NCBI GenBank assembly: GCA_021399435.1
Contig: JAJTUP010000001.1
Location: forward strand, 1,674,001 to 1,738,000
Direction of reading: 5' to 3'
Source of the DNA: Diaporthe sp. PMI_573
Taxonomy: Eukaryota > Ascomycota > Sordariomycetes > Diaporthales > Diaporthaceae
DNA: 64,000 nucleotides
The notes below the pieces were generated by a model that searched no databases, was not told where the DNA came from, and was given only the letters and a program-made list of their open reading frames with translations. This document shows positions 46,836 through 56,732 of this stretch, one piece after another; position 1 is the stretch's first letter, and each line of letters begins with the position of its first letter. The translations under genes were made by a program, and so were the position numbers.

Positions 46836-48266
46836 ATGTCACCACCACTAATCCTCTACGCCATCCCACCCCGCGAGGGCCACATGCGCCCCGCCCTCCA
46901 GATAAGCAGCCACCTCGTGTCCCGCGGGCTAGACGTGACCATGCTGGGCGACGCGAAATGGTCCCCCGCCATAACCGCCATCGGCGCCCACCCCTCGCCC
47001 ATCATCGGCCTCTGGGGCGCCATGGAGGACTACACCAAGTGGGGCGACATCATAGCCGCGCAGAATGCCGAGGAGCGCCTGCGCATCTCGCTGTCGGACG
47101 GCTTCGTGCGGCTCCTCCCCAGCGGTCTCGAGTCGGTGCGGGCGGCGCTGACAAACATCTGGTCGCGGCTTGGGGGCGGGGACGTGCTCAAGGGCCGGAC
47201 GGTGGTGATCCTGTCGGATACGTGCTTCTCGGGGACGTTGCCGATCAAGCTGGGCACGGACCTGCCCCAGGGGTACGAGGGTGTTATGGTGAAGACGGTG
47301 GGGATCGGCCTGGTACCGCGATTCTGGGCGGCGCCCGAGAGGCCGCCGTGGGCCAGCGGCCTGCCGTATGATGTGTCTGAAGAGGGGATCACGCGGAACC
47401 TGGCGGCGCACGCGAGGAAGTGGGACGAGGCTGCCGAGGAGAGGGCGAGGTGGGTGCTCGGGGCGATGAACTGCAGCAAATCGGTGGATGAGCTGTACGG
47501 GGAGTACGACAAGGGCGAGACGGGTTTCAGGCGTCCGTTTTGGGATGCCTCGACGGTCTGCCACGACGTGGTATTCCAGATGGGCTTGCCGAGCTTCGAG
47601 TTCCCCGTGCCAAACGAGCCTGCGCACCTGAAATTTGCTGGCTCGCTGCCGCCAAAACCGATCGCTTCAGATTTACAGTACCCGGACTGGTACCCTGAAA
47701 TATTGGAGAACAGCTCCAGCTCCACCTCTAAGCCGGGACGGAAGAGGATCGTGTTTGTGGCGCAGGGCACGGAAGTATTGGACCACAGAGATCTGCTGGT
47801 ACCATGTGTGAAGGGCCTTGCAGGCCGAGAGGACATACTCGTGGTTGCAGTGCTCTGTCAAAAGGGGGCGACTATCGACAAGCACCTGAGTCTCTTCGAG
47901 GGCGGAAAACTGCCTCGAAACGCTCGTGTCATCGACTACTTCCCATACGATGCGATCCTCCCGCATGCGGACGTCTTCGCCTCGAATTCTGGATACGGAG
48001 GGTTGACTCACGCAGTTGCACAGGCTGTCCCCGTTGTGCAGGCAGGAGATGTCTTTGACAAGCCTGACATCGGTCGAAGGGTCGAGTACTCTGGTCTTGG
48101 TGTTTTCCTTACGAACTCACCACCAACTCCCGAAGCCGTAGCGGCGGCTGTGGATGAAGTTCTGGCCCAAGACAAGTACAAGAAAAGAGCCTTGAGCTTA
48201 CAAGCCGAGTCCTGGGAATATGACCCGCTTCAAATCATCGAGGACGGGATCAGAGCCTTATCTTGA
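46836..48266 (+). CDS. UDP-glycosyltransferase-like protein (GT1/MGT type)
   Basis: This is a GT-B fold transferase expected to move a sugar from a UDP-sugar to a small lipophilic acceptor. It is a single exon of 476 aa, starting at ATG 46836 (MSPPLILYAIPPREGH). The N-terminal half begins with the usual first beta strand and the acceptor-side loop EGHMRPALQISSHLVSRGLDV, typical of the MGT/UGT group. The C-terminal nucleotide-binding half has the strand IVFVAQGTEV, the segment VIDYFPYDAILPHADVFASN, and the donor-loop region SGYGGLTHAVAQAVPVVQ, where the classical H-G-G-x-x-S/T is altered to S-G-Y-G-G-L-T-H. No membrane anchor is present, so a cytosolic enzyme is likely. It lies among two P450s, and glycosylation of a hydroxylated product is plausible but unproven. 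Confidence 0.88.
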   Translation: MSPPLILYAIPPREGHMRPALQISSHLVSRGLDVTMLGDAKWSPAITAIGAHPSPIIGLWGAMEDYTKWGDIIAAQNAEERLRISLSDGFVRLLPSGLESVRAALTNIWSRLGGGDVLKGRTVVILSDTCFSGTLPIKLGTDLPQGYEGVMVKTVGIGLVPRFWAAPERPPWASGLPYDVSEEGITRNLAAHARKWDEAAEERARWVLGAMNCSKSVDELYGEYDKGETGFRRPFWDASTVCHDVVFQMGLPSFEFPVPNEPAHLKFAGSLPPKPIASDLQYPDWYPEILENSSSSTSKPGRKRIVFVAQGTEVLDHRDLLVPCVKGLAGREDILVVAVLCQKGATIDKHLSLFEGGKLPRNARVIDYFPYDAILPHADVFASNSGYGGLTHAVAQAVPVVQAGDVFDKPDIGRRVEYSGLGVFLTNSPPTPEAVAAAVDEVLAQDKYKKRALSLQAESWEYDPLQIIEDGIRALS

Positions 48267-49139
48267 GGTACACGAATCCTATGAACATTTAAGCACATAA
48301 TTAATTTGGCTTCTTGTATTGCCTTGCATTTGCCTCAATCATCATATAGGGATTGAATTGTTTTCGGGTTTACAGGTTCTGTTGGCTCATGTGAAACCAC
48401 TGGCCACGTAGAGCCATGATATGGGACTTTGGTCATAATGCAACAGTATGGTAATCTTATGGACTATATTTGAAGAAGAAATAGAGGATAATAGAAGACG
48501 ATGCAAAAAGTTGGACGCGGTCGGACAGGGAGCAAGCGCAGTTTGGCCCAGCTTGAATCGCGTGCCGATTTGATGACTGCCATCGCAGTAATTTGTGGAT
48601 TCATTCTGAGACCAGAGGAGCCGAGGCTTGTAATCTGAGAATCATGAGCGTAAACGGCGTACTAATATCGGACCGGGAGTTAGGTATGAAATGGTGGCTA
48701 TGACAAATTGGCCTGCTCCTTGGAGCCTTAGATCACAGTGGCAACTAAACTCACCGCTCGATAGCTATCGAAGACCATTGGATGCCAGACAGACAGTGCA
48801 TTTGTGTGCAAATATCAATATCAAGCTGCAGACACCCTCTTATATAGTGGGCGATTGGTGACCTGAGTTGTGGGCTCGTGATCACAAAATTCCCACAATC
48901 CCGATGGTAAATTTTGTCACTGGAGTTGCCAGCTAGTGAATGAGCTGTGCCGTGAATCACCTTCCGACCGTTCTCCGATGGGAAGACAAGACGTCCATGC
49001 CAGGTTGCTGCAGATTGCACCAGCCCGTTCTAAGCTTTCTCTCATAGTAAAATTCGAGCCTCACCACGTGCAGCGCTCTGCGTCGATTTTCAGGAATCCC
49101 GTGGCCATGGATTAAAATGAAATGTATCCTTCCATCAAA
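48267..49139. other. Intergenic, 0.9 kb, no supported gene
   Basis: AT-rich DNA follows the glycosyltransferase stop (likely 3' UTR and terminator), then unannotated sequence up to the tRNA. One long frame on the minus strand (48751-49020) has no ATG start and no motif. Confidence 0.5.
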
Positions 49140-49240
49140 GGGCGTCTAGCTCAAATGGTAGAGCGCGCGCTTAGCATCGATCCTCTCATCTGAGGATAGC
49201 ATCTTGCGCGAGGTACACGGTTCGATCCCGTGGTCGTCCA
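49140..49240 (+). tRNA. tRNA-Ala (AGC) with intron
   Basis: The cloverleaf can be drawn. The acceptor arm is GGGCGTC with GTCGTCC and discriminator A (one U-U mismatch, one G-U pair). The D arm is around TAGCTCAAATGGTAGAGC. The anticodon stem is CGCGC/GCGCG with loop TT-AGC-AT, and the T arm is CACGG-TTCGATC-CCGTG. The anticodon is at 49173-49175. A 28-nt intron (49177-49204) sits at the canonical site one base 3' of the anticodon, leaving a 73-nt mature tRNA. Internal A and B boxes (TAGCTCAAATGG; GGTTCGATCC) for RNA polymerase III are intact. Confidence 0.92.
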
Positions 49241-49244
49241 TTTT
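49241..49244 (+). terminator. Short T run after the tRNA, probable Pol III terminator
   Basis: Four T residues follow the tRNA directly, the minimal RNA polymerase III stop signal. Confidence 0.55.
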
Positions 49245-49848
49245 GCCTATTGTTGGGTCATCAACCTTCCACACTTGATCCCTAGCGTCACATTTTTGCC
49301 CTCGTGGGTCCCGGCATGGATGCATTTCTCATCGGAGGCGATACTGAGGCTGCTTTCGCTGCTGTCGACCGTGCAGATTCGCTGAGACGAGCCGGAAGGG
49401 GGCGTGGTAACACTAGACCAGTGCTGATGCAAACTTGGTGGCCCCACCCGCCGGGTGTCGTTCCGGACGGGCGAGGCGGCCCAACACGGCAGCGATTTGA
49501 CGTCCCGTCTTGCCCGGTGATCAGCCCGGGACACACTGCGAGCGATCCGCAGGAGTGAAGCCGGATTGTCTGAGGCATCCCGGGACTTGGGGTTCGCCTC
49601 CGAGATAGAACTGGGGCCGGAGAAGGGGCCTCCTTGGCGGAGGCTCACGGGCCTGGCCGCCGGGTTGAAACGCCTTGGTCGTCGATGAAACATCTCCGCT
49701 TACCTCCAAGTTGGCGGACTCGACGGGTGTCGACGCCACCAGCAGGCTTGAGCCGACCAAAAGTCCCGTCAGATAACTTCGGATTATTTTCCTAGGTTCC
49801 TCTTTCTTCAGCAGCGCATCCAAAAGTTGAGGTCGGTCGACAGATGAA
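49245..49848. other. Intergenic, 0.6 kb; promoter of the SET gene
   Basis: The DNA lies between the tRNA and the SET gene. A minus-strand frame spans most of it but has no recognisable domain. I treat it as promoter and 5' UTR. Confidence 0.4.
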
Positions 49849-51093
49849 ATGCGCTTTCCCATACTCCTGTTCTTCTTGGCGTTCGTTGATGGCTCGAAAG
49901 ATGGCCTCCCGAGCGCCGATATCGAGGGCTTCTGCGCCTGGAGCCCTCTCCTGAAATTGAACGAGGATGTCTCCTGCCGCCCGAACACAGCTTCCGTAAA
50001 CTCGGAGGGCGTCACGGACAGGCTCGCCCGCCACGGGACCGAGGCAGCAGCAAGTTCGAATGAGACTGGCTGGGAGGGCCCGAAGCACTGCGTGAGAGAG
50101 TACTGCGTCTACTCCAACCGAAAATTCGCAGGAGGCATCACGGTGATCACAACAGCCGAGAATGCGAAGCGGATAGCAGACATCCCTGAGATCACCGCAG
50201 TCAGGAGTGGGCCGCCCCCCTTCTATGCTGCCGAGGTGCCAGGCAAGGGCACAGGGCTGGTCGCGAACCGCACGATCAGGCGTGGGGAGATGATAATGAC
50301 CTGGCAGCCGAGCTTCGTGATACATCGTCGCTTGCCCGACGACCTGGGACAGGAGGAACAGTATCGCGTGTTGGATGCCGCGCTGCTCAAACTGCCAGCC
50401 CAGCGTCGGCGAGCCTTCCTGAAACAGCTGGGGCAGTTCGGCGGGCACCGCGTCAGCGACATCCTGTTGACCAACTCGTTCCAGATGGACGTTGGCGGGG
50501 AGGGTGACAGGGAGGAGGGACATCACCTGTCGAACTTCCCTGACGTGAGCTTGTACAACCACGACTGCCGGCCAAACACAGCCTTCTACATCGACGACCA
50601 CCTGACCCACCACACCCACGCCGTCCGGGACATCGCCGCCGGGGAGGAGCTCACGCTGACGTACATGAACCCGTTCGAGACGTTCGCGGCGAGGCAGGCG
50701 CACATCCAGCAGTCGTGGGGGTTCAAGTGCACGTGCCAGCACTGCACGATGGCCCAGGACAAGATCCGCGAGTCGGACGCGCGGCTGTACGAGATCGACG
50801 AGATGGAGGCGGCGCTGGGGGACTTTGCGAGCCCGAAGGCGTCGGTGGAGATGGTGGACCGCCTGCTCGAGGTGTACGAGCTGGAGAGGCTGGACGTCAA
50901 GGTGCACGGCGCGTATGTGCTCGCGGCTCTGAATTATAACTTGTTTGGCGATGCGAAGAAGGCGAAGAAGTACGCGAAGCTGGCGGTCGAGACGGGCATT
51001 GTCGAGTTCGGGCCGGATGCCGACGACGTTGCGGCGATGAGGGAGCTGGCACGAGACCCCAAGGGTCATTTTACCTGGAGGAAGCGAGTTTGA
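49849..51093 (+). CDS. Secreted SET-domain protein
   Basis: This belongs to a fungal family that joins a signal peptide to a SET domain. It is a single exon of 414 aa. Residues 1-16 form a hydrophobic signal sequence (MRFPILLFFLAFVDGS). A Cys-containing segment follows, with the family-typical EYCVYSNRKFAGG near 85-95. The SET domain runs from about 125 to 275: GxGLVA with RTIRRGEMI, the SAM-binding NHDCRPNT at 237-244, and the catalytic-site Tyr272 in LTLTYM. A post-SET-like Cys motif, CTCQHC, is at about 294-299. The C-terminus is helical, TPR-like (ALNYNLFGDAKKAKKYAKLAV). Known SET enzymes methylate lysines in the cytosol or nucleus, so the signal peptide is the odd part. The target is unknown. 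The domain call is firm, and secretion is inferred from the N-terminus. Confidence 0.88.
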   Translation: MRFPILLFFLAFVDGSKDGLPSADIEGFCAWSPLLKLNEDVSCRPNTASVNSEGVTDRLARHGTEAAASSNETGWEGPKHCVREYCVYSNRKFAGGITVITTAENAKRIADIPEITAVRSGPPPFYAAEVPGKGTGLVANRTIRRGEMIMTWQPSFVIHRRLPDDLGQEEQYRVLDAALLKLPAQRRRAFLKQLGQFGGHRVSDILLTNSFQMDVGGEGDREEGHHLSNFPDVSLYNHDCRPNTAFYIDDHLTHHTHAVRDIAAGEELTLTYMNPFETFAARQAHIQQSWGFKCTCQHCTMAQDKIRESDARLYEIDEMEAALGDFASPKASVEMVDRLLEVYELERLDVKVHGAYVLAALNYNLFGDAKKAKKYAKLAVETGIVEFGPDADDVAAMRELARDPKGHFTWRKRV

Positions 51094-51722
51094 GATTCAA
51101 GTGAGGGTGCACACGACTATGCCTTGCACGGTTTTGAGGAACAGGGATGGAAGTGATCTGGGTCGAAGCCTCGTCAGGATGTACGACAACAGAAGGAAAG
51201 AGACAGCCAAGGAGATGCCTTGACGCGTTAATGGAAGGCACACCCGCGGCTGGGACGCGCGACACAACCACACCGAGAGTCCCCAAATCCCATCACTCTG
51301 TAGCTTTGTCGACTTTGGCATCATCTAACATTTATCGAAATGGATTCCAAGTCACCAGTGACTTTCTGGTTGAAGAATGTTGCACGGTGAGGTCGTCCCA
51401 CTCAGTGGTACTCCGAAATGACTGAGGAAGACTCGCACTGCAGTTGAATCAAAACATCTGTAGCAATTCGCCGGCTATGCTATCTAAAACATGAATGGAA
51501 ATGCAACATCGCTGGTACTATGGTATCCCGACAGAAAGAAACGTTCGTACAATCGTCATGCTCGCCCATCCTGCGGCTCCTCAAGAGTCCGTCCTGGTCG
51601 CAGTGCTCCTTTTTCTTTTGCCCCCTTTTCCATTTCTTCCATTGCACTCCAAATTTTAATTCCCTCATTTTGATGGCTACCACATGTGCACTGGGCAGTC
51701 GATACCCGTCAATGGCATTCAT
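51094..51722. other. Intergenic, 0.6 kb
   Basis: This is a convergent gap between the SET gene (plus) and the acidic membrane protein gene (minus). It probably contains only 3' UTRs. No motif is seen. Confidence 0.5.
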
Positions 51723-52313
51723 TCATCGTGTCCAGTCCATGCCCCTCCATCCTCCCCTGCAGTCGTGTCCCGTCCGACCAGCGCGGTCCCTGCTCCTTGC
51801 TCCTCCCCCGATCACCCGCCGTTCAGTCTCGGAGTATTCGCTGTCGTAGTCGCTGTCGCGCACGCGCCCGATGTCCTTGACGCGGAGCACCGTCCGCGCG
51901 ATGTACCTCCGCCGCTGCCTCCTCAGGGGCCGGCCCCGGGTCATGGAGTCGGACCTCCTCGCCGCGGTAACCACCACCCTGGGTGTGACGCAGGCCTCGG
52001 AGCTGCAGTCGTCGGCCTGGTACTGCTCCTCCTCCTCATCCTCCTCTGCCTCGACCTCGACGTCGTCGGCCCACCTTGCCGTGGTCTCCCACTCCTGGTC
52101 GTCTTCGGCGTCTTCCTCGATGGCGTAGCTCTCGTCGAGGTCCTCCCGGGACGACGGGATGTGGTGCAGCTTCCTCTGCTGCTGGACGTAGGCCTGCGAG
52201 TTGCTGCTCAGCATGGCCGGGAAGGAGAGCAGCATCTGCAGGAAGACGGCGACGTTGACGATGATGAGGGTCAGGCCCAGGAAGGTGACGCACACGGCGA
52301 TGAAGCTCGACAT
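51723..52313 (-). CDS. Hypothetical acidic single-pass membrane protein
   Basis: I do not recognise a family. It is a single exon of 196 aa, with the first ATG at 52313 (MSSFIAVCVTFLG). An N-terminal hydrophobic segment (about residues 4-32, rich in Val, Leu, Ile and Phe) is a membrane anchor or an uncleaved signal. Then follow a Gln-rich patch (YVQQQRKLHH), a strongly acidic region (about 55-105, with EEDAEDDQEWE and EAEEDEEEE) and a basic, Arg-rich C-terminal third that ends near GWRGMDWTR. Plus-strand frames opposite it are shadows with unnatural composition. An N-terminal anchor with a charged cytosolic tail suggests an organelle-associated adaptor, but no function can be assigned. Confidence 0.6.
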   Translation of the reverse strand: MSSFIAVCVTFLGLTLIIVNVAVFLQMLLSFPAMLSSNSQAYVQQQRKLHHIPSSREDLDESYAIEEDAEDDQEWETTARWADDVEVEAEEDEEEEQYQADDCSSEACVTPRVVVTAARRSDSMTRGRPLRRQRRRYIARTVLRVKDIGRVRDSDYDSEYSETERRVIGGGARSRDRAGRTGHDCRGGWRGMDWTR

Positions 52314-54542
52314 GGCGGGCACAGGGTGGAGACAGATAATTGCTGGGTTGGGTATTGTGGTTTTTTGGTCTCAAATATTCAAATCGCTGGGCCAGGCCAA
52401 GTCAAGGGAGAAACAAGGATCCTGCCCTGGTCTAGTGTAACAGCAAGCACAGTGATATGGAGTAGCAATCAAGGATTCAGGAACGTGGTACAGTCGCACA
52501 CGGGTATCATCGCTCTACGATGAAGAAATCAGGAAGAGGAGAGTCCAGGCCTCTCCGCAACTTCGAGGAGGTCATCGCACAGATATACAAAGCAGAATCC
52601 CGCACATTCCACACCTGGGCCATCGCTGACTCCCTCGGAGTCACTGACTGGAATGGGCACGTCGTCGAAGGTGCCGGGGTACGGGAAGGGAAGGGAAGGG
52701 CTGGGCTGGGGGCCCCCACTAGAAGGCGAAAAGAACCCTTCACCGCAACAAACAAGCCCGCGTGCCCGCCAGCCCAGGACTCGACGGGGCCCCTCGTCGG
52801 GCCCTCCCGCGATCAATTCCATTGGGCCACACGCTCCCCGATTACATGGCGCCATGCCCGATGGGGCCATTGGGATCCTCAGGGAGAGTGGGCTGCCACT
52901 ATGCTGTCCTCACATGTCTGCATGCATATCTATCTTGCCCATCGGCGCTGCTGGCTCCAATGCTGACCGCGCGGGTGGATTCGAACGCTGCATGCAGGCT
53001 CTCTTTTCGCTGCCCTTCTTGCAGTTACTCCGGTTTCCTCTCTCGACGCCTGGCCACGAGACCTTTGGCCCCTTGCTGGCCAATGCTCAGACGTGGCTCT
53101 CCTCTTTTTGTGACCTCAGAGGCGCAGGGGGAGGAGCGACGGCGGGGAGGGGTAAGTAAGGACAGGTAGAAACGGGGCGGTGTGTGGTGCTGCGAAGCGA
53201 GCGATCCGGCGCACTGGGAAGGCTAGAACCAGAAACTTCCGGGCCATGTCGTGATTGTGCTGCATTCGGGGGCAGTGGGAAGGGGGTGTTCGCGGGGGGC
53301 CGGGAGACGTGCAGAAGTTCGAAAACCTACTGCCGCACGCGTTCTAGTGTGAAAGTCTCTTTCTTGCCTGAACAGTTCGGTGCGTTTCTGGACCGGACCT
53401 TATTCGGGTCGGGGTTGGTCGCACGTACGTGGCTTGCGTCAGGCGCGTCAGCTCTCGGTGGGTTCTTTTCTCTTCGCCATTGCAGCATCGCCAGAACGTG
53501 ACATGCCGCGGGTAAGCCGGTCTTGTGCTTCCAGCCCCGTCTTCTTGATACTGTCATTAACGACAAGGAGCCGCTTTCACATGATTTTGAGGCGTGGATG
53601 AGGTCGGTTTTGAGTTGTCCATGCCGCGATCAGCGCGGCTGGCAGGGATCATGTCCCGACTGCATGCAGCTGCAAAATACCCGGGCCAAGCGCTGTGCTT
53701 CCCTTCCACATGCTGGAAAAAGAAGCATGGACAAACCTTGTGAAGAGCAATGAACCATGTGGTTCTGAATAGGGGATGGTCTCATTATCTCCAGGCGGTC
53801 GACTCTCTTCGACTCTCTTTCCAGGAACGACTTTTCTCTGAAACCCTACAAGAGCTCAATCTCTGCTTGGGCAGTATCAGCGGACGCATGGGTACCTGAT
53901 ACAAGAGTGAGGTTCATGCAGAATGTGGGTCACGATGCCAGCAAGCAGACCGTTGATGAGGGTACCCTGTCTTGCTGGGGAAATGGAGTAAATGTGAGTC
54001 CACTACTTCACATATGTCGTGCAGAAAATGAAATTTGTCCGTTCGGTGTCAGCGCTTGATGAATATTCATCATGAGCCCCACGTATTAGGTTTGGTGAGG
54101 ATGGCGTGGACCGTCTACGTGAGCAGACTCTATTCTTAGAAGATGCCATCGCAGTGACTTGACTTCCCTTTCCTTCCAAACAAGGACGGTCATGGTGACT
54201 CATTTCCGAGTGGAAGTGTGCGGGACTGCAGTGTGCGTTTTGTGTATCGTAAGGTATCAACTAATATTTGTAATGCCAGCTAAGATCCCTCCTCGAGTGA
54301 CACCTGCAGCCCATCCAGTCGACTTCACGAAGGCGATAGCCGTGTGGCATCCATTTGGAACGATCACGAAGTCATTCATTTTGCAGGATGAGTTTAATCC
54401 AAAAGCAGACATCAATTTTGTACAACTCATAGGAATCCGGTCACCACGAGTGTTACTCGGTCACCATATTTAGATGATTATTATACATATCCCCAAGGCT
54501 AGCCCCCACACTATGGTACAGGCAATTTAAACATGCACCACA
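52314..54542. other. Intergenic, 2.2 kb, no firmly supported gene
   Basis: The region holds the promoter of the acidic membrane protein gene and the 3' side of the second P450 gene. A plus-strand frame at 52520-52966 (ATG start, 148 codons) begins with protein-like sequence but becomes low-complexity. I do not call it. There is a two-copy 10-bp repeat at 53801-53820 (GACTCTCTTC/T). Confidence 0.4.
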
Positions 54543-56546
54543 TCATTTCTCTGCCTTGTTGCCCACCATTCCCACCTTGCGCCTCACACGTACACGGGTC
54601 GGTTTCACTGGGGGTGGAACCGAACCGCCCAAAAACTGGCTGTCCGAGGCCGGCACACCGTCGTCCAGCATTTCCATGTCAAAGTAAGCCGAGAAGAGCA
54701 CCGTCGCAGCCAGCATCTGCTGCTTTGCCAGTGCCTTCCCCGGACAAATAAAGGAGCCACCCCCGTACGGGTACCAGGCGTTCTCCTGCAGGCTCTTTGT
54801 GCTGAATTTCTCCTCGCCATTGCTCTCAATGTCCAGGAACCGGTCGGACCAAAACTTCTCCAGGGACACCTTCTGGCGCTCTTCTTTCCAGAGATCCGGG
54901 TTGTGGTGCGCCATGGGGAGGAGGAGGAGGGCCTGGCCGTCGTCCTTGAGCGCGTAGTTGCCGAGGTTGTAAGACGTGTTGTCCTGGGCTGGGGAGCGGC
55001 TGAGGAAGGCCGAGACGCGCATGCGCAGGATCTCGGCGTACACGGACTGGAGGAGCGGCGAGGAAGTGATTTTTTCAATGTCGATGTGAAGGCATTCTGT
55101 CAGGGTCTTGACCCCGGGGCCGGTAGACGAGGGCCGGTTGGTTATCATGCCCTCGAATTCGGGTTCCATACGTTTGTACAAGGCGGGATCGTTGAACACC
55201 TCGGCGATGATATAGAACGACAATGTCTTGACGTTGTACGAGGCGTTGGCAATGAGCGAAAAGTCTTCAGCTGCGATGGCCTCCTCGTCCATCATACCCG
55301 AGTTCATACACCAAGCGTAGCGGGCTCTGAAGTGTGGGCCACCCCAGTATTCGCTTCACAGTATCAGCTGTCCTGTCTCTTATGATTCATCCAATTCTGC
55401 AGGTTGAGGCACTCACTCGTAGTCTGGATCTTCCTTCTCGTAGTCCTTGTGCTCCTTCGCGAAAGCATGCCACTTCTTGATGGCGTCCAGGATTCTCCGA
55501 CGCGCAGCAAGTGTCTTGGCTGAATGCAAGGAGCTCAGAGGGAGCGTAAGGAGAGGCCAGCCTTCGAAGAACTCCCAAAGATCATCCGCACTGCCAATTG
55601 CAACAGAGTCAGTACAATGTTATAACGAATAGTCGACAACAGTAGCAAAGTGTAATAAAACGTACATGGAGGGACTCAGTCGCACTAGATGGGGGCCACA
55701 CAGAGCCTTCAGACCGGCGGCCATCTGCCGCGTCCTCCACCATCTGTAAAAATCAGGGATCTCAACCCACTCTCCAGAGTCTACCGGATCGTTCGGGTTC
55801 ACCTGCGCCAGGTCGGAAGACAGGCAGTCTTCCATCCGTGCCGTCGACTGGCGAAGATTCCTCCCGTTGAAAAACACCTGGGCCGACTTGTGCTTGAAGT
55901 GCCAGACGCGCAGGTGGGGAGGCAGTTCTTTCCCAGGGAGCGACGTGGTCATCACGCCGGATCTGTCTTTGAAATAGAGCTCTGCCCGCACAGCGGTTAA
56001 CTCTCCTACTTGGACCAAGGACACAAAACATGGGAGTGTACTAGGTGCCACACTTACGACTGTTGGACCCAAAGACCTGTTGCATAGCAACTTCGGAAAG
56101 CTTCTTATTGGTGAGAGTCTTGGTGTCGTTGATCAATGTCCCATAGTGTTCAGGTGGCACAGCGTAGCCCTTCATTCCACCTATCAAGACTGTCGCAGGT
56201 GCTTCACCATACCGTTGCCTTTCAAAATAGCATCCCGTCAGCCCAATGAGGTGGTCAAAATAATACAAGCTGAATAGTGTGTAACTCACTTTATTTCACC
56301 GAAGAAGCCCATCCTGTTGGAAACAAACCTGGTCACATGTCCTAGAACAGGAATCCAGTACGGATAAATTGGCGGCTCTCTAACGCCATTCTTGCTTTTA
56401 CGCTGGACGTATGAGGTAATCGATGTAATGAGAAAGGTCAGGGGACATAAAAGTACAAAGAAAATGGCAAGGGAAAGACACCAGTGCGTGGACGCCAGTC
56501 TTGCGCACTCAAACAACTTTGAGTCCACAGCAACAAGGCCACTCAT
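54543..56546 (-). CDS. Cytochrome P450, CYP7/CYP8-like (sterol or oxylipin type)
   Basis: This is a membrane-anchored heme-thiolate enzyme. Five exons on the minus strand keep frame: 56546-56290, 56218-56058, 56005-55666, 55590-55417 and 55353-54543 (580 aa). The introns are 52-75 nt. An N-terminal anchor (about 25-45) precedes PPIYPYWIPVLGH. ExxR is E418-I-L-R421. The heme loop YPYGGGSFICPGK has axial Cys514 and lacks the usual Arg two residues before the Cys, as in CYP7 and CYP8. The I-helix reads LIANASYNVKTLSF, without the acid-Thr pair that protonates dioxygen in ordinary P450s. In animals, relatives are bile-acid hydroxylases and prostacyclin synthase, and fungal members act on unknown substrates. 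The AN-x-x-x motif and CPGK are the reasons for the group call. Length is above average (500-530) because of inserted loops. Confidence 0.9.
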
Positions 56547-56668
56547 CTTGACCCGAGATCAAACGACGCCCGTTTTTACAATGTGGTCAGAAGTTGGATC
56601 AAGGTAAAGAACGAATTGTATCACGAAGGGAAACTACGTAGCTAAAGGGCAGTGAAAACCGGGCGAAC

Positions 56669-56676
56669 CTATATAC
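56669..56676 (-). promoter_or_regulatory. Possible TATA box of the CYP7-like gene
   Basis: The minus strand reads TATATAGG about 125 nt upstream of the start codon. Two perfect palindromes lie directly upstream of it. Confidence 0.4.
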
Positions 56677-56680
56677 AGGC

Positions 56681-56732
56681 CTAGGTACCTAGCTGTGGAT
56701 ACCTGACTCGGCAGTGACTCGTGGTACCACGA
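56681..56732. promoter_or_regulatory. Two perfect palindromes upstream of the CYP7-like gene
   Basis: CTAGGTACCTAG (56681-56692) and TCGTGGTACCACGA (56719-56732) are both exact palindromes centred on GGTACC. They lie 5-55 nt upstream of the probable TATA box. They are candidate operators for a dimeric regulator, inferred from position and symmetry only. Confidence 0.4.

Noticed and set aside
49792..51069. 425-codon minus-strand frame opposite the SET gene
   Set aside because: It is an antisense shadow. The plus frame has signal peptide and SET motifs.
52520..52966. 148-codon plus-strand frame
   Set aside because: The first 50 residues look plausible, but the rest is low-complexity and overlaps competing minus-strand frames. 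No family was recognised.
52970..52995. GGATTCGAAC resembling a tRNA T-arm on the minus strand
   Set aside because: Flanking bases do not form a T stem or an acceptor stem, so no cloverleaf can be drawn.
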